Shown piece by piece: positions 46,684-54,176 of a stretch of 64,000 nt of DNA (the stretch's first letter is position 1; every line of letters begins with the position of its first letter). This stretch comes from Amycolatopsis vancoresmycina (GTDB lineage Bacteria; Actinomycetota; Actinomycetes; Mycobacteriales; Pseudonocardiaceae). The translations under genes were made by a program, and so were the position numbers. The stretch spans positions 124,001 to 188,000 of the forward strand of contig NZ_JNYY01000013.1 in assembly GCF_000716785.1 (NCBI RefSeq), read 5' to 3'. The notes beneath the pieces were generated by a model. It made no database searches. It had not been told where the DNA came from and saw nothing but the letters and a program-made list of their open reading frames with translations.

Positions 46684-47607
46684 GTGACCACGACCGCCTC
46701 CCGGCCCGCCCGGACGCTCACCGGCCGCCTCGACCCGCGGCTGCTCGCTGCGCTCGGCAGTTTCTGCATCGCGCTGTCGTCGGTCTTCATCAAGATCTCG
46801 CACACCAGCGGCAGCACGAGCGCGTTCTGGCGCTGCCTGCTCGCCCTGCCGGTGCTGCTCCTGCTGGCCCGGCGGGAACGGCGGCAGGCCGGCCCGGCAC
46901 CGCGCCGCCGCGTGCTGCTCCCGCTGCTGGCCGGCACCGGCCTCGGCCTGGACTTCGTGCTCTGGGGCGAAGCGATCCCGCGGGTCGGCGCCGGCATCGC
47001 CACGGTCCTGCTCGCCGTGCAGGTGGTGATCGTGCCGCTGCTGGCGTTCGCGTTCCTGGCCGAGCGGCCGTCGAAGCGGTTCCTCGCCGCGGCGCCCGTG
47101 CTCGCCGGCGGCATCGTGCTGGCCGGCGGGTTCGCCGGCACCGGCTCCTTCGGCCCCGATCCGGTGACCGGAGCCGTCGCCGCGCTGCTCGCCGGCGCGG
47201 GGTACGCCGGCTACCTGTTCCTGATCCGGCTCACCGGCGGCACCGGCTCGCAGGCGCACTCGCTGGTGCTGGCGACGGTGTCCGCGGGCGCGGTCGCCGT
47301 CGTGCTCGGCCTCCCGACCGGCACGCTCGACCTGACGCCCGGCTGGCCCGCGTTCGGCTGGCTGGCCGCGCTGGCCGGGATCGGCCAGCTGGCGGGCTGG
47401 CTGCTCATCTCGGCCGCGCTGCCGCGGATGTCGGCCACCACCGGGGCGACGCTGATGCTGCTGCAGCCGGTCGGCGCGGTGCTGCTGGGCATCGTCCTGC
47501 TCGGCGAGACGCCCGGGTGGGCGCAGCTGGCCGGCTGCGCCGGGGTGGTCGCCGCGGTCTGCTTCGCCGGCGGCGGAAGATCTGCGCGCGAAGGCCGTCC
47601 CGGCTAA
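46684..47607 (+). CDS. EamA/DMT-family transporter
   Basis: 307 residues; GTG at 46684 with GGAG just upstream. About ten hydrophobic segments in two EamA repeats (for example SFCIALSSVFIKISH, VVIVPLLAFAFLAERPSKRFL, LLQPVGAVLLGIVLLGE). Such transporters export amino acids or other metabolites. Paired with the divergent LysR gene; followed 10 bases later by an NAD-binding protein gene. Confidence 0.9.
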   Translation: MTTTASRPARTLTGRLDPRLLAALGSFCIALSSVFIKISHTSGSTSAFWRCLLALPVLLLLARRERRQAGPAPRRRVLLPLLAGTGLGLDFVLWGEAIPRVGAGIATVLLAVQVVIVPLLAFAFLAERPSKRFLAAAPVLAGGIVLAGGFAGTGSFGPDPVTGAVAALLAGAGYAGYLFLIRLTGGTGSQAHSLVLATVSAGAVAVVLGLPTGTLDLTPGWPAFGWLAALAGIGQLAGWLLISAALPRMSATTGATLMLLQPVGAVLLGIVLLGETPGWAQLAGCAGVVAAVCFAGGGRSAREGRPG

Positions 47608-47617
47608 CGTCGCGGGC

Positions 47618-48514
47618 ATGCGGGTGCTGGTGGCCGGAGCGTCGGGGTTCGTCGGCAGCCGGTTGTGCCCGGCGCTGGAGGCAGCCGGGCACGAAGTCCT
47701 CGCGATGACCCGCCACCCCGCCAAGTACCGCGGCGCCGGGAAGGCCGTCCGCGGCGACGTCGCCGACGTCGGTTCCCTGCGCGACGCGCTCAAGGGCGCC
47801 GAAGCCGCGTACTACCTCGTGCATTCACTCGACAGTGCGGACTTCAAGCGCCGTGACGCCGACGCCGCGCGAGCGTTCGCCCGGGCCGCGGCCGGCGCGG
47901 ACCTGCGCCGGATCGTCTACCTCGGCGGCCTCGGGGACGACGACGATTCCCTGTCGGAGCACCTGGCCAGCCGCCGCGAGGTCGAACGGCTGCTGGGGGA
48001 GACCGGCGTGCCGGTGACGGTGCTGCGCGCCGGGATCGTGATCGGCCACGGCGGCACGTCGTGGGAGCTGACGCGCCAGCTGGTCGAGCACCTGCCGGCG
48101 ATGGTGACCCCGCGCTGGGTCGGCACGCGCACCCAGCCGATCGCGGTCGCCGACGTCGTCCGCTACCTGGTGGGCGTGCTCGACCACCCGGACGCCGCCG
48201 GCCGCACGTTCGACATCGGCGGCCCCGAGGTGCTGGCCTACCGGGACATGCTGCAGCGCGTCGCGGCGATCCAGGGCCGGCCGCTCGTGATCTTGCCGGT
48301 GCCGCTGCTGTCCCCGCGGTTGTCGTCGTACTGGTTGTCGCTGGTCACGGACATCGACGTCACGACCGGCCGCGCGCTGATCGACTCGATGACCAACGAG
48401 GTCGTGGTCCGCGACGACGCGATCCGCCGGATCGTCGAGTTCGAGCCGATGGGCTACGACGAAGCCGTCCTGCAGGCGCTGGGCGAGCGGGCGAAGAGCC
48501 GGCGGACGGCGTGA
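47618..48514 (+). CDS. NAD(P)-binding atypical SDR (NmrA/YbjT-like)
   Basis: 298 residues. GASGFVGSRLCPALEAAGHEV dinucleotide motif, YYLVHSLDSADFKRRD and RIVYLGGLGDDDDSLSEHLASR, typical of the YbjT-like atypical SDR family often annotated as epimerase. C-terminus binds substrate. GTGA overlap with the next gene. Confidence 0.9.
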   Translation: MRVLVAGASGFVGSRLCPALEAAGHEVLAMTRHPAKYRGAGKAVRGDVADVGSLRDALKGAEAAYYLVHSLDSADFKRRDADAARAFARAAAGADLRRIVYLGGLGDDDDSLSEHLASRREVERLLGETGVPVTVLRAGIVIGHGGTSWELTRQLVEHLPAMVTPRWVGTRTQPIAVADVVRYLVGVLDHPDAAGRTFDIGGPEVLAYRDMLQRVAAIQGRPLVILPVPLLSPRLSSYWLSLVTDIDVTTGRALIDSMTNEVVVRDDAIRRIVEFEPMGYDEAVLQALGERAKSRRTA

Positions 48515-49092
48515 AGCCGCTCCTCGCCGCGGTGACGGCCGCCGGATCCGGCCTGCTCGGCGCGTCACTGGCCAGCCGCCCCGGATCGCGCCGCTTCCAC
48601 GTCCTGACGGCGTCGGTGGCGGCGACCTGGCTCGCCGGAGCCCACGCGGCAGGCCCGGTGCCACGGGGCCGCCGGGACGTCGTCCAGCCGGCGGCGGTGG
48701 GCGCGGGCGCGTTCGCGGCGTTCTACGGGTGCGCCCTGGTGGCCCGCCGCATCCCCCTGTTGCGCCGCGCGATCACCGGCGTGCTCGACCACGCCCACCG
48801 CGGCCCGACATCGTCGGTGGCGGCGACAGCCCTGGTCACGGGCGCGGCGGAGGAGGTGTTCTTCCGCGGAACGCTGTACGACGCCCTCGGCCCCGGCGGA
48901 GCGACGGCGGCGTACGTGCTGTCGACGACGGCAACCCGGAACCCGGCGCTCGTCCTGGCGTCGGCGGTGATGGGGACGCTGTTCGCCTGGCAGCGCGGGC
49001 GGTCGGGCGGAGTGCAGGCGCCGTTGCTGACGCACGTGGTCTGGTCGGCGCTGATGCTGGCCTTCATGCCGCGGCTGTTCCCGCCGGACTGA
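48511..49092 (+). CDS. CPBP-family intramembrane metalloprotease
   Basis: 193 residues; GTG at 48511 overlaps the upstream stop. Hydrophobic throughout. The CPBP (Abi) motifs AAEEVFFRGTLYD and LLTHVVWSAL supply the Glu pair and late His. Family members process membrane-linked peptides or act in immunity to self-produced peptides; the role here is unknown. Confidence 0.87.
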   Translation: MKPLLAAVTAAGSGLLGASLASRPGSRRFHVLTASVAATWLAGAHAAGPVPRGRRDVVQPAAVGAGAFAAFYGCALVARRIPLLRRAITGVLDHAHRGPTSSVAATALVTGAAEEVFFRGTLYDALGPGGATAAYVLSTTATRNPALVLASAVMGTLFAWQRGRSGGVQAPLLTHVVWSALMLAFMPRLFPPD

Positions 49093-49194
49093 GTCAGCCG
49101 TTGTCCGGAAAGCGCGGCAACCGGACAGAATCCTTCGAAACCGCCTCGGCTGTTCCTATCCTGGAACGAACCCTGTGCGTGGAGAGGGATGTCG

Positions 49195-50970
49195 ATGCGG
49201 ACATTGCTCGTGCTGCTGCTCGTCCTCGGTTTCCCGGTCCCCGCTGCCGCGGCGGCCGCGACCGTCTGCGTCACCTACTGCGACACCCGAGATCCGTCGC
49301 AAGCCGCGCGCGAAACCTTTCCCCTCCCGGACAAGGTGATCAACGGCCGAGTCCTGCGGCTCCACGCCGACGATCCCGACGGCATGGCCTGGGCGAGCAT
49401 CGACCAGGGCGTCCCCGGGGACGCCGTCTGGCTCGACCGCTCCTGGGACGGCGGTGCCACCTGGGACGGGCTGCTGGGCAAGGCGAGCATCCCCGGCACG
49501 TGGACCGGCACCCGCACGCTCATGTACAACCTCACCGATCCCGCGCACCACCGCCGCGGTCTCGTCCGGGCCTGCGGGGACGCGCAGGCCGTCGGCTGCA
49601 CCGCGTGGATCTACCCCGACGTCTGCGACACCGCGTGCGACCGCAGCGCCCCGGCGGCGGGGGACAGCCAGCCGGTCGCCGCCACCACGCTCTCCGGCCG
49701 CACGATCCGGCTGCACTTCGACGGCCGCGGCCTGGCCTGGGCAGGCATCGAGACCGGCGGGGCCGGGGACGAGGTCTGGCTCGACCGGTCCTGGGACGCC
49801 GGTGCGAGCTGGCCGGACGGCTCGTCCCTGGGCCGCACCAGCGTGCCCGCGGGCGCCACCGCCACCCACACGGCGGCGTTCGCCACCCGCGACCCCCGCG
49901 GACGGCTCTCCGGCGGCGCGGTGCGGGCGTGCGGGCGCGAAGCCACCCACGCCCAGGGCAGCTGCACGGCCTGGGCGCGGCCGGCGACGACCCGCGCGGC
50001 CGGCGCGCTCGACGCCCTGATGTGGTCCTACGACCCGTTCACCGCCTGGTGGCCGTCGAGCTGGTGGAACTCCGCGGTCGCCGTCACCGCGGTCGCCGAG
50101 GCGGGCGGGGCCGACGCCGCGCTGGCCCGCACCTTCGACGTCAACCGCGTCGCCTTCCCGGCCGGCGCCCGCAGTTCCGATCCGATCGACGGGCACTTCG
50201 TCAGCCGCGCCATCGACGACAGCGCCTGGTGGGGCCTGGCCTGGATCGCCGTCTACGACCGCACCGGCGATCCGCGCTACCTCACCGAGGCGACGACGAT
50301 CGCCGGCTACGTCCACGGCTTCTGGGACACCGGCACCTGCGGCGGCGGGGTCTGGTGGGACCGCGAGCGGACGTACAAGAACGCCGTCACGTCGGGCCTG
50401 TACCTGCGGCTGACCGCGTCCCTGCACCGGCGGATCCCCGGCGACACGGTGTGGGGCGCGCGGGCCCGCACGGCGGGCGACTGGTACCTCGGCAGTGGCC
50501 TGGTCAACGCCGCCGGCCTGGTGAACGACGGCTTGACGGCGTCGTGCGCCAACAACGGCCAGACCGTCTGGACGTACAACCAGGGCCTCGGCATCGGCGG
50601 CCTGCTGGAGCTGTGGCGCGCGACCGGTGTCCAGTCCTATTTGGACGCAGCGGAGCGGCTGGCGGACGCGGCAATCGCCCGGCTCACGTCGAACGGCGTG
50701 CTCGTCGAGTCCTGCGACACCGGCACGGGTTCCTGCGACGACAACCAGAAGCAGTTCAAAGGCATCTTCATGCGGTACTTCGGTGATCTCGCCGCCGCGA
50801 CGGGCTCGGCGACCTACCGGGCGTTCGCGCAGAAGCAGGCCGACGCGCTGTGGACGGGTGACCGGGACGCGCTCAACCGGATCGGCCAGCGCTGGACCGG
50901 CACTGCGCCGAACGTGACGGACTGGCGCACGCAGGCGTCCGGGCTCGAAGCGATCCTCGCGGCCGGCTAA
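49195..50970 (+). CDS. Secreted GH76-like (alpha-1,6-mannanase) enzyme with duplicated N-terminal module
   Basis: 591 residues; ATG at 49195 chosen because GGAGAGGG is too close to the ATG at 49189. Signal peptide about 1-20. Two related beta-rich modules follow (about 25-145 and 150-260), each with a WLDRSWD(G/A)GA(T/S)W core. Residues about 270-590 are a GH76 alpha/alpha barrel: DDSAWWGLAWI with the catalytic Asp pair, NAVTSGLYLRLTASL, WTYNQGLGIGGLLEL. Expected to cut alpha-1,6-mannan, from fungal walls or lipomannan-type polymers. Confidence 0.88.
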   Translation: MRTLLVLLLVLGFPVPAAAAAATVCVTYCDTRDPSQAARETFPLPDKVINGRVLRLHADDPDGMAWASIDQGVPGDAVWLDRSWDGGATWDGLLGKASIPGTWTGTRTLMYNLTDPAHHRRGLVRACGDAQAVGCTAWIYPDVCDTACDRSAPAAGDSQPVAATTLSGRTIRLHFDGRGLAWAGIETGGAGDEVWLDRSWDAGASWPDGSSLGRTSVPAGATATHTAAFATRDPRGRLSGGAVRACGREATHAQGSCTAWARPATTRAAGALDALMWSYDPFTAWWPSSWWNSAVAVTAVAEAGGADAALARTFDVNRVAFPAGARSSDPIDGHFVSRAIDDSAWWGLAWIAVYDRTGDPRYLTEATTIAGYVHGFWDTGTCGGGVWWDRERTYKNAVTSGLYLRLTASLHRRIPGDTVWGARARTAGDWYLGSGLVNAAGLVNDGLTASCANNGQTVWTYNQGLGIGGLLELWRATGVQSYLDAAERLADAAIARLTSNGVLVESCDTGTGSCDDNQKQFKGIFMRYFGDLAAATGSATYRAFAQKQADALWTGDRDALNRIGQRWTGTAPNVTDWRTQASGLEAILAAG

Positions 50971-51437
50971 CAGATACGGGGTTCCCGGCAGGCTTCCGCC
51001 GCGCTCTTGCGGGTCGCCTGCTGCAGCAGTTCGTAGAGCGTCTCGCGCTGGTCGTCGCTGAGGGCGCTGAACACCTCGTCCTCGACCGCGGTCAGCGCGA
51101 ATTCGGCCCGTGCGAGCAGCTTTGCGCCGACGCCGGTGAGCTCGACGACGTGGCGGCGGCGGTCGGCGGTCGAGCGGCGGCGCTCGACGAGGTTCTCCGC
51201 TTCGAGGTCGTTCAGCAGCCCGACGACGTTCGTGCCGTCCATCTCGAGGATCTTCGCCAGGTCCTGCTGCGAGCTCTCGCCGTGGTCGCGCAGGACCGTG
51301 AGCGCGATGAGGTGCCGGGGCCGGATGCCGAGCGGCGCGAGCACCGTCTCGCTGCGCAGCCGCAGCCGGCGCGCGACGTGGTCGATCAGCGCGCCGCTCC
51401 GGTGGGGTGGCTGGTTGACGACCGGCAGCGAGGACAT
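50967..51437 (-). CDS. MarR-family transcriptional regulator
   Basis: 156 residues. Winged helix: IRPRHLIALTVLRDHGESSQQDLAKILEMDGTNVVGLLNDLE (in parts) and LVERRRSTADRRRHVVELT. The start codon lies inside a TGTGCCCA-N5-TGGGCACA palindrome. Divergent from a NADH:quinone/azo reductase gene, its probable target, and convergent with the GH76 gene (4-base overlap). Confidence 0.92.
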   Translation of the reverse strand: MSSLPVVNQPPHRSGALIDHVARRLRLRSETVLAPLGIRPRHLIALTVLRDHGESSQQDLAKILEMDGTNVVGLLNDLEAENLVERRRSTADRRRHVVELTGVGAKLLARAEFALTAVEDEVFSALSDDQRETLYELLQQATRKSAAEACREPRIC

Positions 51438-51457
51438 GTGCCCAGTATATGGGCACA
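51437..51457. promoter_or_regulatory. TGTGCCCA-N5-TGGGCACA palindrome, probable MarR operator
   Basis: Perfect 8-base arms (51437-51444 and 51450-51457) around GTATA, overlapping the MarR start codon and 63 bases before the reductase start. Binding would block the MarR promoter directly. Confidence 0.7.
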
Positions 51458-51519
51458 GCGATGGTCGGTGTGCTATGAATGGCTTGTCCTACACCAACGA
51501 TCTATGGACGGCTAAGAAC

Positions 51520-52161
51520 ATGGCGCATCTCCTCCACATCGACTCGAGCATCCAGGGCGAGCGCTCGGTGAGCCGCCGCCTCACCGCACGGGCCGCCGCC
51601 GCGTGGCAGGCCGCGCACCCCGGCGGCACGGTCACCTACCGCGACCTGGGCGCGGACCCCCTCCCGCACGTCGACACGGCCGGCGGCCAGGCCGGCGTGG
51701 TGCCACCCGAGCAGCACACGCCGGAGCAGGCGGCGGCGTGGGCGCGGACCGTCGCGGTCGTCAACGAGGTGAAGGCGGCCGACACCGTGCTGCTGGGCCT
51801 GCCGCTGTACAACTTCGGCGCGCCGAGCAGCGTCAAGACGTGGGTCGACCACCTCATCGCCCGGGGCCTTTCGGTCGACCCCGAGACCTCCGCCGGCCTG
51901 CTCGGCGGCCGCGAGTTCGTCGTGCTGGCCAGCCGCGGGGGCGGCTACGGCGACGGCACTCCCCGCGAAGGCTGGGACCACGCGCAGCAGTGGCTGCCCC
52001 ACGGCGTCGCGCTGACCGGCCTCGAGCCGCGGTTCATCACGGCGGAGCTCACGCTGGCGCCGGTCCGCCCGGCGCTGGCCGAGTTCATCCCGCTCGCCGA
52101 GGAGAGCCTCGCGGCGGCGGAACGCGCCATCGACGAGCTGTGGGTGCCTGCCCGCGTCTGA
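51520..52161 (+). CDS. FMN-dependent NADH-azoreductase / quinone reductase
   Basis: 213 residues from ATG at 51520 (weak ribosome site). Flavodoxin-like: HIDSSIQGERSVSRRLT phosphate-binding loop, LGLPLYNFGAPSSVKTWVDHL flavin loop and ASRGGGYGDGTP. These enzymes reduce quinones and azo compounds with FMN and NADH. MarR-controlled reductases of this sort are commonly induced by electrophiles. Confidence 0.9.
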   Translation: MAHLLHIDSSIQGERSVSRRLTARAAAAWQAAHPGGTVTYRDLGADPLPHVDTAGGQAGVVPPEQHTPEQAAAWARTVAVVNEVKAADTVLLGLPLYNFGAPSSVKTWVDHLIARGLSVDPETSAGLLGGREFVVLASRGGGYGDGTPREGWDHAQQWLPHGVALTGLEPRFITAELTLAPVRPALAEFIPLAEESLAAAERAIDELWVPARV

Positions 52162-52165
52162 CCGG

Positions 52166-52882
52166 TCAGGAGCCGGCGGCGGGCCCGAGGGTCAGCAGCT
52201 GCTCCAGGAACCCGCCGATGCCCAGCTCGCGGTCCACGAGGTGCACCTCGAGGATCCAGTGCGACGTCTGCCCGTTGCGGTCCGGCCGCCGCATCGGGTA
52301 GTCGCTCCCGGGCGCGATGTAGGACTCGAGGCGGTCACCGTCGATCGTCTCGTGCGGGAACTGCCCGACCAGGTGGCCCGCGATGGCGCCGCCGAACTCC
52401 CAGCCCGCCTCCCGCGCCAGCTCCACCATGTGCGCGTACAGCTCGGCACCCGTGATGTCCGGCCGCGCGGCGAAGTACGCGCGGCCGGCGTCGAACACCA
52501 CCGGCAGGGTGTCCCGCAGCCGGAGCTTGACCGGGTCGTCGCCGAGCACGTACGTCCGGCCGAAGTCCGCTTCGAACTCCTCGAAGATCGGGCCGAAGTC
52601 GGCGAACACGATGTCGTCCTCGGCGAGGACCCGGTCCGGCGGGTTCTCGCGGTACGGCCGCAGCGTGTTGACCCCCGCCCGGACGATCCGCTTGTGCCAG
52701 TACCGGCGGATGCCGAGCAGCTCACCGGCCAGGTCGCGGATCGCGTCGCTGGCCTCGGTCTCCCGGACGCCGGGAGCCAGGATGCCGCGCTCGACCACCG
52801 CCGCGAACAGCTCGACCGCCTTCTCCTGCGCGTCCAGCAGCCGTTCGGCGCGTACCGTCTCGTCCTCGACCAGCTCGCCCAT
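52166..52882 (-). CDS. M24-family metallopeptidase-like protein
   Basis: 238 residues from ATG at 52882. Pita-bread fold features: IVFADFGPIFEEFEADFGRTYVLG supplies the Asp ligands, AGHLVGQFPHE the His, WILEVHLV the Glu and GGFLEQL the last Glu. Short for an aminopeptidase P, matching single-domain M24 proteins. Substrate unknown; probably cytoplasmic. Confidence 0.85.
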   Translation of the reverse strand: MGELVEDETVRAERLLDAQEKAVELFAAVVERGILAPGVRETEASDAIRDLAGELLGIRRYWHKRIVRAGVNTLRPYRENPPDRVLAEDDIVFADFGPIFEEFEADFGRTYVLGDDPVKLRLRDTLPVVFDAGRAYFAARPDITGAELYAHMVELAREAGWEFGGAIAGHLVGQFPHETIDGDRLESYIAPGSDYPMRRPDRNGQTSHWILEVHLVDRELGIGGFLEQLLTLGPAAGS

Positions 52883-52983
52883 GGCCCCGACGGTAGCAAC
52901 GCCCGGCGCGGGCGGTACCGTGCCGCGGCGGGCGGACTGGCAGACTGCGGCGTGGAGCCGCACCTGGGCGAGGAAGGTCAGGT

Positions 52984-53490
52984 TTGAGCGCGCACACCTC
53001 CCAGATGGACGACATCCGGCTCGTCGCGCAGCCCAGCGCGCTGCCGGTCACCGAGCTGTTCGTCCGCCTGATTCTCACCGACTGGTCCCTGCTGCCCATG
53101 CTGGAGCAGGTGACGGCCACCGCGAGACGGCTGGTCGGGGCCGTGATCGACGCCAGTGACCCGAAGGCGCCCGCCTTCGTCACGCTGCGGCTGCGGCTGC
53201 GCGCCGAGGTGCTTTCGATCGAGGTCGACGACGACGTCCCCGGCCGGCCCGACACGCCGGCCCGGCCCGGCGAACGGCTGGGCGTGTCGCCCGCCGTCGG
53301 CGGCGGGCGCACCACCTGGTGCGAACTGGCGCTGCCGGGCGGGATGACCGCGCGCCAGGTGCGCCTGCCGCGGCGCCAGGACCGCCGGACGCTGGTCGAC
53401 GAACCCGTCTCCGGCGACCCGGTGGCCGCGGATCCCGAGGTGCTGGAGCGCCTCCTGACCCGGCTGAGCGGCTGGTCCGGCCAGGGCTGA
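52984..53490 (+). CDS. Degenerate HATPase-like protein
   Basis: 168 residues. I use the TTG at 52984 because GAGGAAGG is properly placed; ATG 53005 is an alternative. The middle resembles the HATPase_c_2 fold (TATARRLVGAVIDASDP, VLSIEVDDDVPGRP), but the N box Asn and the second Gly-rich loop are not recognisable, so it is probably no longer a kinase. It precedes an orphan response-regulator gene by 65 bases. Confidence 0.55.
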   Translation: MSAHTSQMDDIRLVAQPSALPVTELFVRLILTDWSLLPMLEQVTATARRLVGAVIDASDPKAPAFVTLRLRLRAEVLSIEVDDDVPGRPDTPARPGERLGVSPAVGGGRTTWCELALPGGMTARQVRLPRRQDRRTLVDEPVSGDPVAADPEVLERLLTRLSGWSGQG

Positions 53491-53555
53491 ACACTTCCGC
53501 CCGCGCGTCCGTGCATCCAGGCAGGGGGTGACGTGGACGCGAGGAGGCAGCCGCC

Positions 53556-54176
53556 GTGCGGATCGTGATCGCGGAAGACGACGCCCTGCTGCGGGAGGGG
53601 CTGGTGCTGCTCCTGCGCAGCGAGGGGTTCGAGGTCGCCGCCGCCGTCGACCACCCCGGTGACCTGGTGACGTCGGTCGCGGCCGAGGCCCCGGACCTGG
53701 CCGTCGTCGACGTCCGGATGCCGCCGACGTACACCGACGAAGGGCTCCGCGCCGCCCTCGAAGCCCGCCGCCGGGCACCGGGCCTGGCGATCCTCGCGCT
53801 TTCGGCGTTCGTCGAAGACGGCTACGCGGGCGACCTCCTGGCCGCGGCCGGCGGCGGAGCCGGCTACCTGCTCAAGGAGCGCGTCGGCAAGCCGGACGAG
53901 TTCCTCGACGCCCTCCGCCGCGTCGCCGCCGGCGGCACGGTCCTGGACCGAGACGTCGTGGCGGTCCAGCTGGCCCGGCCCCGGCCGGGCGACCCGGTGG
54001 CGACGCTGACCGCGCGCGAGCGCGAAGTCGTGGCTCTGCTGGCCGAAGGCCACTCGGTGCCCACGATCGGCAGGCTGCTCGGCATCGGCACCGCCGCGGC
54101 CCGGCAGCACGCCGGGGACGTCAGCACGAAGCTGCGCGTCCCCGACGGCGCGATGCTCAGCTACCTGCGGGCGTGA
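53556..54176 (+). CDS. NarL/LuxR-type response regulator, orphan
   Basis: 206 residues; GTG at 53556 behind GAGGAGG. Receiver with AEDDALLREGL acidic pocket, VVDVRMPPTYTDEG phosphoacceptor Asp and Lys in YLLKERV. C-terminal HTH TAREREVVALLAEGHSVPTIGRLLG is LuxR-like, with less usual residues in the recognition helix (GIGTAAARQHAGDVSTKL). No sensor kinase is adjacent. Convergent with the oxidoreductase gene (20-base overlap). Confidence 0.9.
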   Translation: MRIVIAEDDALLREGLVLLLRSEGFEVAAAVDHPGDLVTSVAAEAPDLAVVDVRMPPTYTDEGLRAALEARRRAPGLAILALSAFVEDGYAGDLLAAAGGGAGYLLKERVGKPDEFLDALRRVAAGGTVLDRDVVAVQLARPRPGDPVATLTAREREVVALLAEGHSVPTIGRLLGIGTAAARQHAGDVSTKLRVPDGAMLSYLRA

